From positions 1 to 64,000 of the forward strand of contig UEIJ01000034.1 of the NCBI GenBank assembly GCA_900470195.1: DNA of 64,000 nt. The letters run 5' to 3'. Below the pieces are notes generated by a model. The model saw only the letters and a list, made by a program, of their open reading frames with translations, searched no databases and was not told the origin of the DNA. Origin of the DNA: Hyphomicrobiales bacterium (GTDB taxonomy: Bacteria > Pseudomonadota > Alphaproteobacteria > Rhizobiales > Rhizobiaceae). Positions 29,763 through 40,064 of this stretch are shown one piece after another. The position numbers and the translations under genes were made by a program. Within the stretch, counting starts at the first letter, position 1. Each line of letters starts with the position of its first letter.

Positions 29763-31190
29763 TCAGGCTGCGACGGAAACCGGCTTGAGGGCCAGCGCTT
29801 CGGCTTTGTCGATTGCGGCACCGGCGACCGCATCGCCAATGATCACCATGACCGGGCCGGAAAGCTCCTTGCGGCTTTCCAGATCCGGCAAATCCTTCAG
29901 CGTGCCGTGGAACAGGCGCTTGTCCTGCCGGCTCGCGTTCTCCACCACCGCCACGGCGGTATCTTCATGCAGTCCTGCGCCAATCAGGCGTGCAGCAACC
30001 GATGCGGCGACCGTGGAGCCCATATAGACGGCGATGGTCGCGCCGGAGACGGCGAGCTTCGCCCAGCCCGGCAGCACGTCGCCGGTCATGTCATGACCGG
30101 TCGTGAACACAAGCGATGAGGCAACACCGCGCAGCGTCAGCGGCAGCTCCATATCGGCGGCGGCAGCAAAGGCAGAAGTAATGCCCGGTACGATTTCGAA
30201 ACCGATACCGGCGGCACGCAGCGCCGCCATTTCCTCGCCTGCGCGTCCGAACACCAGCGGATCGCCGGATTTCAGCCGCACAACGCGCTTGCCTTCCCGG
30301 CCCAGCGAGACCAGCAGGCGGTTGATCTCTTCCTGGCTTTTGGAATGGCAGCCCTTGCGCTTGCCGACGGAAATGCGCTCGGCATCGCGGCGTCCCATGG
30401 CGATGACGCCTTCCGGCACCAGCGCATCATGCACAATCACATCGGCTTCCATCAAAGCGCGGTGCGCGCGAAGCGTCAGCAGGTCTTCCGCGCCCGGACC
30501 AGCGCCGACCAGCCAGACATAACCGGCGGCATTGTCACGCTGATCGATCAGATCGCCCGCGGCCTTATAGGCTTCCACGCGGTCGCCATTTTCGATGGCA
30601 CTGGCAACACGGCCCGAAAAGAAGCCACGCCAGAAACTGCGGCGTGCCAGACCTTTCGGCAAAGCACGCTCGACCAGCGGACGCCAGCTTTCGGCGAAAT
30701 GCGCAAGCTCGCCAAGGCGCGGCGAAAAAGCGGCATCGATACGCGCACGGACCATCTGCGCCAGAACCGGGGCGGTTCCTTCCGAACCAATCGCAATCGT
30801 CAGCGGCGCACGGTTGACGATGGCAGGCGTGAGGAAATCGCAAAGTGCTGGACGGTCCACAACATTGACCGGAACCCTCTCGGCCTTGACCACCGCAGCA
30901 ACGGCACGATCCTGCGCTTCATCGCCGGTCGCCACGAAAACAAGCTTTGCGCCCGCGACATGTTCCGGTGCGAAAGGTGCGGCGACATGCTCCGCACCAT
31001 GGATTGCGATGAACTCAGCCAGATGGCGTTCTGTTTCTTCGGCCACGATGCGAAGGCGTGCTGAGGTCTGCCCCACGAGGCGCGCCTTGTTCAACGCTTC
31101 CTCGCCGCCGCCAACGACGACAACCACCTCTTCCGACACCCGGAAGAAGGCAGGAAAATCAGCCAGCAGACGCTTCTGCGAAAAAGACAT
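29763..31190 (-). CDS. cysG: Siroheme synthase CysG
   Basis: 475 residues with the three CysG activities. Residues 1-160 are the precorrin-2 dehydrogenase/ferrochelatase part (VVVVVGGGEEALNKARLV near 25), and residues 210-470 are the uroporphyrinogen-III C-methyltransferase (VWLVGAGPGAEDLLTLRA near 225, VRLKSGDPLVFGRAGEE and VEIVPGITSAFAA-like segments). It makes siroheme, the cofactor of CysI. The ATG at 31190 is preferred to 31199 because AAAAGG then lies at normal distance. It is first in the operon. Confidence 0.92.
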   Translation of the reverse strand: MSFSQKRLLADFPAFFRVSEEVVVVVGGGEEALNKARLVGQTSARLRIVAEETERHLAEFIAIHGAEHVAAPFAPEHVAGAKLVFVATGDEAQDRAVAAVVKAERVPVNVVDRPALCDFLTPAIVNRAPLTIAIGSEGTAPVLAQMVRARIDAAFSPRLGELAHFAESWRPLVERALPKGLARRSFWRGFFSGRVASAIENGDRVEAYKAAGDLIDQRDNAAGYVWLVGAGPGAEDLLTLRAHRALMEADVIVHDALVPEGVIAMGRRDAERISVGKRKGCHSKSQEEINRLLVSLGREGKRVVRLKSGDPLVFGRAGEEMAALRAAGIGFEIVPGITSAFAAAADMELPLTLRGVASSLVFTTGHDMTGDVLPGWAKLAVSGATIAVYMGSTVAASVAARLIGAGLHEDTAVAVVENASRQDKRLFHGTLKDLPDLESRKELSGPVMVIIGDAVAGAAIDKAEALALKPVSVAA

Positions 31191-31199
31191 GGGCACCAT

Positions 31200-31369
31200 C
31201 CTTTTAAGATGGCGCCATTATCCTTTGAGCGGCGCAATTTTATAAGAAACGGGCTTGCGCGCGAAAATCACGGCGAGCATCACTTTTCCTCAAAACAGCC
31301 GATTGCGGGATTTTCATTCCCATAAGTGAAGCAAATATACCCCACAATTTTTATAGGATTTACATAGAC
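31200..31369. promoter_or_regulatory. cysG upstream region with a motif shared with cysD
   Basis: The 170-base gap before cysG is AT-rich at its far end. ACAATTTTT at 31344-31352 has the same flank pattern (A.CC before it) as at 17532-17540 upstream of cysD, in the same orientation relative to the gene. This may mark a common sulfur-responsive site. Confidence 0.4.
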
Positions 31370-31750
31370 TTATCGATAGTTGCCGCTGATGAAGAAAGCC
31401 GGGACGTGTTTCGGCAAGCGGCGCGGCAGAACGGCGATCAGGTCGAAACGCAGCGACAGGCGGACATGGTCAGGCTGGCGTTGCAGCCAGAGATCGGCTG
31501 CGGCTTCGATACGGCGCATGGCCTGCGGCGTGACAGCGAGGTGCGCGGCCTCCAGACTGGCCCGCGCCTTCACTTCGACGATGAGCACCAGATTGCCCCG
31601 CCGGGCGATCAGATCGATTTCGCCGAGACGTGTTCGATAGCGCCGCGCGACAATGCGAAAACCTTTCAAAAGAAGCACGATGGCGGCAAAGCGTTCGGCG
31701 CTGTGTCCGCGAAAGAAAGCAGTGCGCTTTTTCTCGCGGAGGTCTGTCAT
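31370..31750 (-). CDS. yraN: YraN-family (UPF0102) putative endonuclease
   Basis: 126 residues with the nuclease-fold motif of this family: [21 protein letters not shown] near 42, giving the Asp and the E-x-K pair expected of a PD-(D/E)XK-type site. Its function is not settled; a role in Holliday junction or DNA uptake has been suggested. Its start overlaps the rsmI stop by four bases. It ends the rph-to-yraN run of genes. Confidence 0.85.
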   Translation of the reverse strand: MTDLREKKRTAFFRGHSAERFAAIVLLLKGFRIVARRYRTRLGEIDLIARRGNLVLIVEVKARASLEAAHLAVTPQAMRRIEAAADLWLQRQPDHVRLSLRFDLIAVLPRRLPKHVPAFFISGNYR

Positions 31751-32658
31751 CGCTGATCCGATTTCAGTTGCATGAGACGCTGATAGAGAACCGATTTCTG
31801 TCCGCCGGTCATGCGCGCTGCCTCGCCTGCGGCCTTGGATGGCGGCAGTTCGGCGGCAAGCGACAAAAGCAGCTTGTCTATGTCTTCCTCGCTCTGCGGA
31901 GCGGCATTGCCCGTCGGCGGGCCGACCAGCAGAACGACCTCGCCGCGAATGCGGTCCTCGCCATCAAATTCCTTCGCCAGTTCGCCCAGCGGCGCAGTGC
32001 GAATGGTCTCATAGGCCTTGGTCAGTTCACGGCAGAGCGCGCCCAGACGATCCGGCCCGAACACTTCGGCCATTTCGGCCAGCGTCGCCGCTGTCCGGTT
32101 GGGCGATTCATAAAACACCAGCGTAGCATCGATGCCCTTGAGGCTTTCGAGCTTCGATTGTTTTTGCCCGTGTTTTGACGGCAGGAAGCCGCAGAACATG
32201 AAGGCGTCGGTCGGCAGGCCGGAAGCGGCGAGTGCAGCCAGAACCGCGGAAGCGCCGGGAATGGGCACGACACGAATACCTGCCTCACGCGCTTCACCGA
32301 CCAGACGAAAGCCCGGATCGGAGACGAGCGGCGTGCCCGCATCGGACACCAACGCAACACTTTTGCCCGCTGACAGCGCGGCAATCAGTTTTTCACCGGC
32401 TTCGGCGGCATTGTGTTCGTGATAGCTGATCGGACGGCGGGCAATGCCGTAGCGGTCAAGGAGAACGCGGGTCACGCGGGTATCCTCACAGGCCAGAACA
32501 TCGGCTGCGGCGAGCGTTTCGATGCCGCGCAGCGTCATATCGCCAAGATTGCCGATCGGCGTCGAGACGATATAGAGCGCGGGCTCAAGCGGCCGGGCGC
32601 GCATCGTCGTCCCGCCGACCACATATTCCCGTCGCCCCTCGCCTGCTTCTGCAGTCAT
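31747..32658 (-). CDS. rsmI: 16S rRNA 2'-O-ribose methyltransferase RsmI
   Basis: 303 residues from the ATG at 32658, ten bases past hemW. Typical RsmI N-terminus ([20 protein letters not shown] near 28), then [16 protein letters not shown] and [13 protein letters not shown]. It uses S-adenosylmethionine to methylate the ribose of a C in 16S rRNA near the decoding centre (C1402 in E. coli). The C-terminus has the expected helical extension ([13 protein letters not shown]). A longer start at 32712 is possible but less probable. Confidence 0.93.
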   Translation of the reverse strand: MTAEAGEGRREYVVGGTTMRARPLEPALYIVSTPIGNLGDMTLRGIETLAAADVLACEDTRVTRVLLDRYGIARRPISYHEHNAAEAGEKLIAALSAGKSVALVSDAGTPLVSDPGFRLVGEAREAGIRVVPIPGASAVLAALAASGLPTDAFMFCGFLPSKHGQKQSKLESLKGIDATLVFYESPNRTAATLAEMAEVFGPDRLGALCRELTKAYETIRTAPLGELAKEFDGEDRIRGEVVLLVGPPTGNAAPQSEEDIDKLLLSLAAELPPSKAAGEAARMTGGQKSVLYQRLMQLKSDQR

Positions 32659-32668
32659 GGTGAGTCCC

Positions 32669-33886
32669 TCATGCGGCCAGATCGGCGACCAACGCATCCA
32701 GCACCAGCGCACCGTCCGGCGTTGCGCGAATGATGCTACCGCCCATAGGCTCGATCATGCCCTCGGCAATCAGTTTCGCCAGACGCTTCTGATCAACACT
32801 CTGGCCTGACAACCTCTTGTAGCGATCCAGATCGATGCCTTCGCGCAGACGAAGCCCCATCATCAGGAACTCATCGCCTTCCTGCCCGCCATCGAGATAT
32901 TCTTCCTCGATAATGCCGTGGCCACTGCGCTCGACCTTGTCCAGCCAGGTTTCCGGGTGTTTTTCGGTCATGGTGACGGTGCGCACATCGTTTTCCACGA
33001 AACGTCCATGCGCGCCCGGACCGATGCCGACATATTGCCCATAACGCCAATAGACGAGATTGTGCTGCGATTCACGTCCCGGCACCGCGTGATTGGAAAT
33101 CTCATAGGCCGGAAGACCATGTTCTGCCGTCACCCGTTGCGTTTCTTCATAGAGCGCTGCGGCGTGATCCGGTTCGGGCGTGTTCAGCTTTCCGGCCTTC
33201 CAGAGATTATAAAACTGCGTGCCTTCCTCGATCGTCAGTTGGTAGAGCGAGAGGTGATCGGCAGCAAGCCCGATGGCTTCCTTCAGTTCCTCGCGCCAGG
33301 CCTCGATTGTCTGGTTCGGACGCGCATAGATCAGATCGAAGGACAGGCGCGGGAAAATCTCACGCGCTAAGCGAATAGCCGCCTTGGCCTCTTCAACCGA
33401 GTGCATGCGCCCCAAACGGCGCAGATCGGGATCATTCAGCGCCTGAATGCCGAGCGACACGCGATTGACGCCTGCTGCGCGATAGCCGCGAAAACGATCA
33501 GCCTCCACGCTGGTGGGGTTGGCTTCCAGCGTCACTTCGATGTCGGGTGCGACAGACCAAAAGCCAGCAATTCCATCAAGAAGCGCGCCCACCGTTTCGG
33601 GCTGCATCAGCGATGGCGTGCCGCCGCCCAGAAAAATGCTGGTGACGGTGCGCGGGCCGGTGCGTTCGCGCAAGCATTCCATCTCGCGCCGAAAGGCTTC
33701 GGAAAAACGCGCCTGATCGACCGGCTTGTGACGCACATGGCTGTTGAAGTCGCAATATGGGCATTTGGCGAGGCAGAATGGCCAGTGCACATAAACGCCG
33801 AACGCATTTTCCCCGTTTGCACGCGCGATAGGAATCGTGCTGACGCCGTCCGCTAACGCCTGTGAAGAGGGAAACAGCTTGTTCAT
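32669..33886 (-). CDS. hemW: Radical SAM heme-handling protein HemW
   Basis: 405 residues. The radical-SAM cluster motif is [11 protein letters not shown] near 38, followed by [12 protein letters not shown] and [10 protein letters not shown]. HemW resembles oxygen-independent coproporphyrinogen oxidase HemN but lacks activity in that role; it is thought to deliver heme. The start overlaps the rdgB stop by four bases (ATGA), so they are coupled. The C-terminal winged helix-like part ([12 protein letters not shown]) is present. Confidence 0.9.
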   Translation of the reverse strand: MNKLFPSSQALADGVSTIPIARANGENAFGVYVHWPFCLAKCPYCDFNSHVRHKPVDQARFSEAFRREMECLRERTGPRTVTSIFLGGGTPSLMQPETVGALLDGIAGFWSVAPDIEVTLEANPTSVEADRFRGYRAAGVNRVSLGIQALNDPDLRRLGRMHSVEEAKAAIRLAREIFPRLSFDLIYARPNQTIEAWREELKEAIGLAADHLSLYQLTIEEGTQFYNLWKAGKLNTPEPDHAAALYEETQRVTAEHGLPAYEISNHAVPGRESQHNLVYWRYGQYVGIGPGAHGRFVENDVRTVTMTEKHPETWLDKVERSGHGIIEEEYLDGGQEGDEFLMMGLRLREGIDLDRYKRLSGQSVDQKRLAKLIAEGMIEPMGGSIIRATPDGALVLDALVADLAA

Positions 33887-34545
33887 TTCGCGGGAGCCGC
33901 TTCCATGTTGAGCTTCTTTTCGGCAAAAAGCTTGAAAGCGCGGGCGCGATGCGACAGGGCCGAAGCATCGCCCGGCTTCCAGCCATGCTTTTCATCGGCG
34001 GTCATTTCGCCGAAAGTTTTCTCATAGCCATCAGGCAGGAAGATCGGGTCGAAACCGAAACCGGTATTACCGCGCGGCGGCCAGACAATCGTGCCTTCGA
34101 CTTCGCCGCGGAAATATTCCGCCTCTCCATCCGGCCAGGCCAGGCAGATGACAGATACAAACCGGGCCTTGCGCTGCTGCGGTTCTACGGCGCCTTTTTT
34201 CTGCAGAAGGTTTTCGACCTTCTGCATGGCCATATCGAAATCTCGTGTGCCGTCCTCGGTCTCGGCCCAGTTTGCCGTGTAGACCCCCGGATCACCGTCA
34301 AGCGCATCGACCATCATGCCGGAATCGTCCGAAAGCGCCGGCAATCCCGTTGCTTCAGCAGCCGCAAGCGCCTTGATATAGGCGTTTTCTTCAAACGTGG
34401 TGCCGGTCTCGTCCGGCTCAGGCAGGCCAAGGGCGGCAACTGAACTGACCTCGAAACCGAACGGGCCGATCAGTCCGTCGAACTCCTTCAGCTTGCCCGC
34501 ATTGTGCGAAGCGACGATCAGCTTGCCCTGTTCCAGTTTTCTCAT
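33883..34545 (-). CDS. rdgB: Non-canonical purine NTP pyrophosphatase RdgB
   Basis: 220 residues; the ATG at 34545 has GGA seven bases upstream, while ATG at 34557 would add four. The ITPase/HAM1 signature is [14 protein letters not shown] near 10; also seen are [17 protein letters not shown] and the [13 protein letters not shown] motif. It hydrolyses dITP, ITP and XTP to monophosphates, keeping damaged bases out of nucleic acids. It lies between the VOC gene and hemW in the same unit. Confidence 0.93.
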   Translation of the reverse strand: MRKLEQGKLIVASHNAGKLKEFDGLIGPFGFEVSSVAALGLPEPDETGTTFEENAYIKALAAAEATGLPALSDDSGMMVDALDGDPGVYTANWAETEDGTRDFDMAMQKVENLLQKKGAVEPQQRKARFVSVICLAWPDGEAEYFRGEVEGTIVWPPRGNTGFGFDPIFLPDGYEKTFGEMTADEKHGWKPGDASALSHRARAFKLFAEKKLNMEAAPAK

Positions 34546-34547
34546 TT

Positions 34548-34952
34548 TCAATTCCATAGTTTGGGTTCGGCAATCTCCAGCGAATTGCCGGATGGATCGC
34601 GGAAATAAATCGAATGCGCGCCATTGGGCCAATCGAACTCGGCCTCTATCGCTATGCCATGTTTGGCCAGATGGCTGCGCCAGCCTTCCATCTCCTCACG
34701 GCTTGCGGCAAAACAGACATGACCGGGCCCGCTGGTGCCATGGGCCGGCACGGGCAAATGTCCGGGGAGCGGCGGTTTCAATGTTTCCTCCGCCTTGAAC
34801 AGAAGCAATATGCCCTCTCCGCAGCGGAAAAATGCATTGCGCTCGCTGACTTTCCCAACCGGCTCCAGTCCCATCGTTTCCTGATAGAACTCTATCGCTT
34901 CGGCGACATCGCGGACATAGAGCGCAGTTTCAAGAATGCGGGCGGCACGCAT
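34548..34952 (-). CDS. VOC/glyoxalase-family protein
   Basis: 134 residues from the ATG at 34952, with GAGGG in the ribosome site. It has the vicinal-oxygen-chelate fold: [20 protein letters not shown] near 10, then [14 protein letters not shown], and [16 protein letters not shown] at the end with a metal-site Glu. It may be a glyoxalase I, dioxygenase or resistance protein, and the substrate is not known. It stops two bases before rdgB. Confidence 0.82.
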   Translation of the reverse strand: MRAARILETALYVRDVAEAIEFYQETMGLEPVGKVSERNAFFRCGEGILLLFKAEETLKPPLPGHLPVPAHGTSGPGHVCFAASREEMEGWRSHLAKHGIAIEAEFDWPNGAHSIYFRDPSGNSLEIAEPKLWN

Positions 34953-35016
34953 AAATTTTTCCCTCGATTGCAACGCGCCCGACACACGGTGTGTCGAGAT
35001 TCCGGTCATGGCTAGC

Positions 35017-35108
35017 CGAAAATGGTGATCTTTGAGACCCGGAGCGGAGTGTACTTAAAGTACGTGAGCACCGGAAGCGAAAAGAACGCCGTTTGCGGGC
35101 CGCCAGGG
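35017..35108. repeat. Bru-RS-like palindromic repeat, copy B
   Basis: The partner of 26354-26446, with about the same layout: GTGTACTTAAAGTAC palindrome flanked by CCGGAGCG and GAGCACCGGAAGCG. It lies between rph and the VOC gene, in the intergenic gap of the run. Confidence 0.7.
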
Positions 35109-35127
35109 CCGGAATAATGGCGGACGG

Positions 35128-35844
35128 TCAGGCTACGGCCATCTTCTGCAAGGACACCAGACGATCAATGCCGCCGCGTGCAAGCTTCATCAGGCTGGCG
35201 AACTCTTCTTCCGAAAAAGGTGCGCCTTCCGCCGTTCCCTGAATCTCTACGATCCCGCCCTTGCCGGTCATCACGAAATTGCTGTCGGTTTCGGCGACAG
35301 AATCTTCCGCATAGTCCAGATCGAGCACCGGCTCGCCCTCGTAGATACCGCAGGAAATTGCGGCGATATGGTCTTTCAGAACCTTCTCGACGCGCACCAT
35401 CTGGCGCGCTTCCATCCAGCGCAGGCATTCATGAAGCGCCACCCAGCCGCCGGTGATAGCCGCAGTGCGGGTGCCGCCATCAGCCTGGATGACGTCGCAG
35501 TCCACAGTGATCTGCACTTCGCCGAGCGCCTGCATGTCCACGACAGCGCGCAAGGACCGCCCGATCAGGCGCTGGATTTCCTGCGTGCGGCCACCCTGCT
35601 TGCCAGCTGCGGCCTCGCGGCGCATACGGTCGCCTGTCGAGCGCGGCAGCATGCCATATTCCGCCGTGACCCAGCCCTTGCCCGTATTGCGCATCCAGCC
35701 CGGCACCTTTTCCTCAAGGCTTGCGGTGCACAATACATGCGTATCGCCAAACTTGACGAGGCAGGAACCTTCGGCATGTTTGGAGATGCCGCGTTCGAAA
35801 GATACGGCACGCATTTCGTCAGCCGCACGCTTGGATGGACGCAT
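35128..35844 (-). CDS. rph: Ribonuclease PH
   Basis: 238 residues, full length. Core motifs seen are [18 protein letters not shown] near 33, [12 protein letters not shown] near 70 and [18 protein letters not shown] near 118. It trims 3' ends of tRNA and other RNAs using phosphate. It faces hrcA on the other strand and starts the run toward yraN, though a 175-base gap with a repeat separates it from the VOC gene. Confidence 0.95.
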   Translation of the reverse strand: MRPSKRAADEMRAVSFERGISKHAEGSCLVKFGDTHVLCTASLEEKVPGWMRNTGKGWVTAEYGMLPRSTGDRMRREAAAGKQGGRTQEIQRLIGRSLRAVVDMQALGEVQITVDCDVIQADGGTRTAAITGGWVALHECLRWMEARQMVRVEKVLKDHIAAISCGIYEGEPVLDLDYAEDSVAETDSNFVMTGKGGIVEIQGTAEGAPFSEEEFASLMKLARGGIDRLVSLQKMAVA

Positions 35845-35967
35845 AGGGAATTCCTCGATTCATTTTCCGGTGCGGCTTTTTAGGCTTCCCACACACAAAT
35901 AGAAAGGCGCTCTGCCCGAAAAACCGACAGAGATGTTGAGAGGTCTGTCAGGATGGTACTAAACCCT

Positions 35968-35995
35968 TTGACGCTTTGTCTGGCGACCTTATATT
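35968..35995 (+). promoter_or_regulatory. Candidate hrcA promoter
   Basis: TTGACG (35968-35973) and TATATT (35990-35995) are 16 bases apart, a good sigma-70-type match, 36 bases upstream of the chosen hrcA start at 36031. No CIRCE element (TTAGCACTC/GAGTGCTAA) is seen here. Confidence 0.55.
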
Positions 35996-36030
35996 CGGCC
36001 TATGCCATTCGTAAAGTTTGCGACCATAAT

Positions 36031-37101
36031 ATGATGAAAACGCCGGAACACCAGCTTCTGAGTTCGCTCGACCAGCGTTCGCGTGATATTTTTCGGTTGA
36101 TCGTGGAAACCTATCTCAACGATGGCGATCCGCTCGGCTCGCGCAACCTGTCACGATTGCTGCCGCATACGCTTTCGCCTGCGACCATCCGCAACGTGAT
36201 GAGCGATCTGGAGCATCTGGGCCTCATCTATGCACCGCATGTTTCGGCCGGACGCCTGCCCACGCAGATCGGACTGCGCTTTTTTGTCGACGCATTTCTG
36301 GAAGTGGGCGATCTGCCGCCGGAGGAACGCTCCTCCATTGAAGCGCAGGTTCGCTCTGCGGGTACAAACAATTCGGTTGAAAGCGTCCTGACGGAAGCAA
36401 GCCAAGTCCTGTCAGGCCTGTCGCGCGGCGCGGGCCTCGTGCTTGCCACCAAGGCGGAAGGCGCGCTGAAACATATCGAATTCGTTCGTCTCGAGCCGAC
36501 CCGGGCGCTTGCGGTTCTGGTCATGCAGAACGGCGATGTCGAAAACCGCGTGGTCAATCTGCCCGTCGGCATCAGCAATTCGCAGCTGGTCGAGGCATCG
36601 AATTTTCTCAACGCGCATATTCACGGCCACACGCTTTCCGAAGCCAAGGCGGAACTGGAAAAACTGACGGAAGAAACGCGGCAGGAACTCGACCAGCTGT
36701 CGCAGGAACTGGTTGCCCAGGGGCTGGCGGTCTGGAGCGGAGCCGGAACGGATCAACCGGCGCGGCTGATTGTGCGCGGGCGCGCCAATCTTCTGGAAAA
36801 CATCCATGCGCAGGAAGATATCGAGCGGCTGCGCCATCTCTTCGATGACCTCGAAACCAAGGACGGCATGGTCCAGCTTCTGGACCTCGCCGAGGCCGGT
36901 TCGGGTGTCCGCATTTTCATCGGGTCGGAGAACAAGCTTTTCTCCCTTTCCGGCTCGTCGCTGGTAGTCGCCCCCTATCGTGACAGCGAGCAAAGGGTTA
37001 TCGGTGCCCTCGGTGTCATAGGGCCGACGCGACTCAATTATGCACGGATCGTTCCGATGGTTGACTATACTGCCCAGATCGTGTCCCGGCTTCTGCGGTA
37101 G
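36031..37101 (+). CDS. hrcA: Heat-shock repressor HrcA
   Basis: 356 residues from the ATG at 36031, the usual length in this group; two ATG codons are adjacent, so the exact first one is uncertain. The N-terminal winged helix ([20 protein letters not shown]-like part at 25-45, then [19 protein letters not shown]) precedes a GAF-like domain and a dimer region. HrcA represses groESL and sometimes dnaK genes by binding the CIRCE inverted repeat. It lies before grpE, and no CIRCE sequence is in this window, so its targets are elsewhere. Confidence 0.95.
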   Translation: MMKTPEHQLLSSLDQRSRDIFRLIVETYLNDGDPLGSRNLSRLLPHTLSPATIRNVMSDLEHLGLIYAPHVSAGRLPTQIGLRFFVDAFLEVGDLPPEERSSIEAQVRSAGTNNSVESVLTEASQVLSGLSRGAGLVLATKAEGALKHIEFVRLEPTRALAVLVMQNGDVENRVVNLPVGISNSQLVEASNFLNAHIHGHTLSEAKAELEKLTEETRQELDQLSQELVAQGLAVWSGAGTDQPARLIVRGRANLLENIHAQEDIERLRHLFDDLETKDGMVQLLDLAEAGSGVRIFIGSENKLFSLSGSSLVVAPYRDSEQRVIGALGVIGPTRLNYARIVPMVDYTAQIVSRLLR

Positions 37102-37157
37102 CTGTCAGACTTTCCGGGGATGGCCGAGGCTCGGAAAATAGACCTTGATTTTATTGG

Positions 37158-37190
37158 CTTGAAACTCGATATCCGCCCCAACAGATAGAA
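37158..37190 (+). promoter_or_regulatory. Weak sigma-32-like site upstream of grpE
   Basis: CTTGAAA at 37158-37164 resembles a heat-shock -35, but the expected -10 about 15 bases on is only CCCCAACA-like. It is 150 bases before grpE, with a repeat between, so this remains a weak candidate. Confidence 0.25.
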
Positions 37191-37244
37191 CGGTTCCCAC
37201 TTTGACAAAAGCGTTGGCCCCACTCTATCTATCTATTTGTTCTT

Positions 37245-37292
37245 CGCATTATCCTCTGCAAAAGGCTCACGCACTTTTGCTGGAAATGCCCT
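37245..37292 (-). repeat. Short interspersed repeat, copy 3
   Basis: Copy of the element at 4074-4123 with AGGGCATTTCCAGCAAAAGT and GCGTGAGCC in place of GCGAAGCGG. It sits directly in front of grpE, so it lies inside its leader or promoter. Confidence 0.6.
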
Positions 37293-37313
37293 ATTCAAGA
37301 CGGAAGTAGCATC

Positions 37314-38006
37314 ATGGCTGACGAAAAAGACAAATCCAAGAACCCCGATCTTGAGCAGCGCGATATCAACAATCCCCGGGATCGTGAGGCGCTCAACCGC
37401 GCTGCCGACGAATTTCTGAAGGCGCGCAAGGCCGAAGCCCGAGCAGAAGCTGCCGAGGACGAAGCCGAAGCGGAAGTGGACGAAACCGCGAACCGGATTG
37501 CCATGCTCGAAGCGGACAATGGCGAGCTGAAAGACCAGCTGCTGCGTGCTGCAGCCGAAATGGAAAACCTGCGCAAGCGCACCCAGCGCGACGTACAGGA
37601 TGCGCGCACCTATGCCGTGACCAACTTCGCCCGCGACATGCTTTCGGTTTCCGACAATCTGGGCCGCGCACTCGAGGCTATTCCTGCCGATGCTCTGGAA
37701 ACCGATGCCAGCCTGAAGTCGCTCGCAGACGGCGTAGAAATGACCAAACGCGCCATGCTGCACGCTCTGGAACGCCACGGCGTCAAGAAGCTGGAACCGG
37801 AAGGCCAGAAGTTCGACCCGAATTTCCATCAGGCCATGTTCGAAGTACCGAATGCGGATTTGCCGAACAATACCGTCGTGCAGGTCGTGCAGGACGGTTA
37901 CGCCATCGGCGACCGTGTTCTGCGCCCGGCTATGGTCGGCGTTTCCAAGGGCGGCCCAAAGGCACCCGCCGATAACGGTGCCGCCGCTCCCGAAGGCAAT
38001 GCCTGA
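37314..38006 (+). CDS. grpE: Nucleotide exchange factor GrpE
   Basis: 230 residues. A charged N-terminus ([20 protein letters not shown]) with an acidic stretch of E and A leads to the long coiled coil ([20 protein letters not shown] near 80) and the beta domain with [20 protein letters not shown]. GrpE drives ADP release from DnaK in the chaperone cycle. It has the expected C-terminal PMVGVSKG-like end followed by a low-complexity tail. dnaK and dnaJ are not in the window. A strong terminator follows. Confidence 0.95.
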   Translation: MADEKDKSKNPDLEQRDINNPRDREALNRAADEFLKARKAEARAEAAEDEAEAEVDETANRIAMLEADNGELKDQLLRAAAEMENLRKRTQRDVQDARTYAVTNFARDMLSVSDNLGRALEAIPADALETDASLKSLADGVEMTKRAMLHALERHGVKKLEPEGQKFDPNFHQAMFEVPNADLPNNTVVQVVQDGYAIGDRVLRPAMVGVSKGGPKAPADNGAAAPEGNA

Positions 38007-38031
38007 ACTGATAGATAACCAATGAAATCTG

Positions 38032-38061
38032 GAGCGGCAGCTTTGTCTGCCGCTCTTTTTT
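38032..38061 (+). terminator. Rho-independent terminator after grpE
   Basis: GAGCGGCAG pairs with CTGCCGCTC around CTTTGT, followed by six T, 26 bases after the grpE stop. Confidence 0.88.
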
Positions 38062-38219
38062 ATCAGCGGTTCAGTTTCCAATACTGCCAAGCCCGCGGTG
38101 ACTGAGCATTCTCAAGGCGTGATGCGTCAGCACCTCAGTACCTTGGAATAACTTGCATATTGCTATTGGAGCGAACCGGTGAAAGGTTGTCACAAGATGT
38201 GTGGGAGGAGACCGGCTGC

Positions 38220-38876
38220 GTGACGATTCCTGAGTTTTTGAACTTCGCAGGCGTTTTCGTTTTCGCTGCGACCGGCGCTCTTGCCGCTTCGCGTCGCCAG
38301 CTCGACATTATCGGTTTTCTGTTCCTTGCCAATATTACCGGTATTGGCGGCGGGACCTTTCGCGATCTTGTCCTCGGCGCGCCGGTCTTCTGGGTTGTCG
38401 AACCCGTCTATCTCCTTGCCGGAACGCTGGCGGCGATTGTCGTCTATTTCACCGCGCACATGGTCGAATCCCGCTATCGCGTCCTGCTCTGGCTCGATGC
38501 CATTGGTATGGCCGCCTATACGGTATTGGGTGCAGCCAAGGGATTGGCGCTCGGTTTCGGGCCGTCCGTTGCCGTTGTGACAGGCATTTCCACGGCCACG
38601 CTCGGCGGCATCTTGCGCGATATGGTGGCTGGCGAGCCTTCCGTGCTGATGCGCCGTGAAATCTACGTCACGGCTTCGCTCGCCGGGGCTTGTCTCTATG
38701 TCCTGCTGGCCTGGCTGCATGTCGAACCAGCCATATGCGCCCTCGCAGCGGCTTCGACCGCCTTTGTCATTCGTGGTGGGGCACTTTATTTCGGCTGGAC
38801 GCTGCCCGTCTATAAAAGCCGCCCCGGACGCACCGAAGAAGAACTTCAGCGCGACCGGATAATCAGGCCGGAATAA
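38220..38876 (+). CDS. TRIC/UPF0126-family membrane protein
   Basis: 218 residues from a GTG at 38220 with GGGAGGAG nine bases upstream. It has seven hydrophobic segments and an internal repeat typical of the UPF0126 family: FVFAATGALAASRRQLD near 12, TGIGGGTFRDLVLG near 40 and again TATLGGILRDMVAGEPSVLM near 127. The family is related to animal TRIC cation channels and bacterial members conduct monovalent cations. The role here is unknown. It is convergent with the adenosine kinase. Confidence 0.85.
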   Translation: MTIPEFLNFAGVFVFAATGALAASRRQLDIIGFLFLANITGIGGGTFRDLVLGAPVFWVVEPVYLLAGTLAAIVVYFTAHMVESRYRVLLWLDAIGMAAYTVLGAAKGLALGFGPSVAVVTGISTATLGGILRDMVAGEPSVLMRREIYVTASLAGACLYVLLAWLHVEPAICALAAASTAFVIRGGALYFGWTLPVYKSRPGRTEEELQRDRIIRPE

Positions 38877-38879
38877 GCC

Positions 38880-39875
38880 TTATACCAGCCCGGCCTGGCT
38901 TGCGGCGGCCTGCAGGCTGAGTTGCGGACGCGGCCCCATCTGCTGGATGATCAGACCCGCCGCCAGCGAACCAAGGCGGGCGCAATCTTCCAGCGAACGG
39001 TCGTTCGTATAGCCGTACAGGAAACCGGCGGCGTAAAGATCGCCCGCGCCCGTCGTGTCGACCAGCGCATCGATTTCGATGGCGGGAACGGTCAAGGTCT
39101 GGTCAGGCGTGACCACGACCGCACCTTTTTCCGAACGGGTGATGATTGAAAGCGCACAATCCATACGCATGGAGGCGATCGCAGTTTCAAGCGACTTTGT
39201 CTTGTAGAGCGACCGGGCCTCGTCCTCATTGGCGAAAACAATATCGACCGTGCGCGAGCGCATGAGTTCCAGAAACTCCTCGCGATACCGGTCCACGCAG
39301 AACGGATCGGAAAGCGTCATCGCCATCTGACGATTTTTCTCATGCGCGATCTTCGAGGCCATGACAATGGCTTCCTTGGCACGCGGCGGGTCCCAAAGAT
39401 AGCCTTCGAAATAGGTCACCTTCGCATCCGATACCTTGGAAGTTTCAACATCCTCCGGTCCAAGTTCCACGCAGGCGCCGAGATAGGTATTCATCGAGCG
39501 CTCGCCGTCCGGCGTCACGAAAATCATGGAGCGGGCGGTTGGCGATCCTTTTTCCAACGGGCGGGTATCGAAAGCAACGCCCTGCGCGCGGATATCATGC
39601 GCGAAAACACGGCCCAGATGGTCGGTCGCCACCTTGCCGAAATAGGCGGAGCGACCACCAAGGCTCGCCACACCGGCTGCCGTGTTTCCGGCGCTGCCGC
39701 CGGACATTTCCGTCGCCGGCCCCGCTATCCGGCTATAAAGCAATTCGGCCCGCTCCGCATCGATCAGGTTCATCGCGCCTTTGACGATACCGTTTGTTTC
39801 CAGAAAAGAGTCATCGGTACGCGAAAGAATATCGACAATGGCATTGCCGATGCAAAGAACGTCGAATGTGGCCAT
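38880..39875 (-). CDS. Adenosine kinase / PfkB-family sugar kinase
   Basis: 331 residues of the PfkB/ribokinase family: N-terminal VLCIGNAIVDIL, GGSAGNTAAGVASLGGRSAYFG near 63 and catalytic DTTGAGDLYAAGFLYGYTND near 280. The sequence is of the type usually annotated adenosine kinase, which phosphorylates adenosine to AMP. The family contains many specificities, so this is likely but not certain. It ends four bases from the TRIC-type gene, convergent. Confidence 0.85.
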   Translation of the reverse strand: MATFDVLCIGNAIVDILSRTDDSFLETNGIVKGAMNLIDAERAELLYSRIAGPATEMSGGSAGNTAAGVASLGGRSAYFGKVATDHLGRVFAHDIRAQGVAFDTRPLEKGSPTARSMIFVTPDGERSMNTYLGACVELGPEDVETSKVSDAKVTYFEGYLWDPPRAKEAIVMASKIAHEKNRQMAMTLSDPFCVDRYREEFLELMRSRTVDIVFANEDEARSLYKTKSLETAIASMRMDCALSIITRSEKGAVVVTPDQTLTVPAIEIDALVDTTGAGDLYAAGFLYGYTNDRSLEDCARLGSLAAGLIIQQMGPRPQLSLQAAASQAGLV

Positions 39876-40064
39876 GAGCGCGAGAAGCTCCCCTTTTGAT
39901 TGGTCTCCTGTCCGCCTGAAGCAGATCGGTCACGTGCGTGCCGGTTTAGCCGTTTGCAATCCCTTTGGCTACCCTGCAGGCTTCCGTAACGTGATCACGC
40001 GGGTTGCTTCGGAAGAGAGGCATACCTATTTCCATCTTTGTCCACAGTCGAAATCGGGGCGAAA

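Noticed and set aside
35845-37313. A CIRCE operator for HrcA at hrcA or grpE
   Set aside because: Neither half of the CIRCE repeat is present in these upstream regions.
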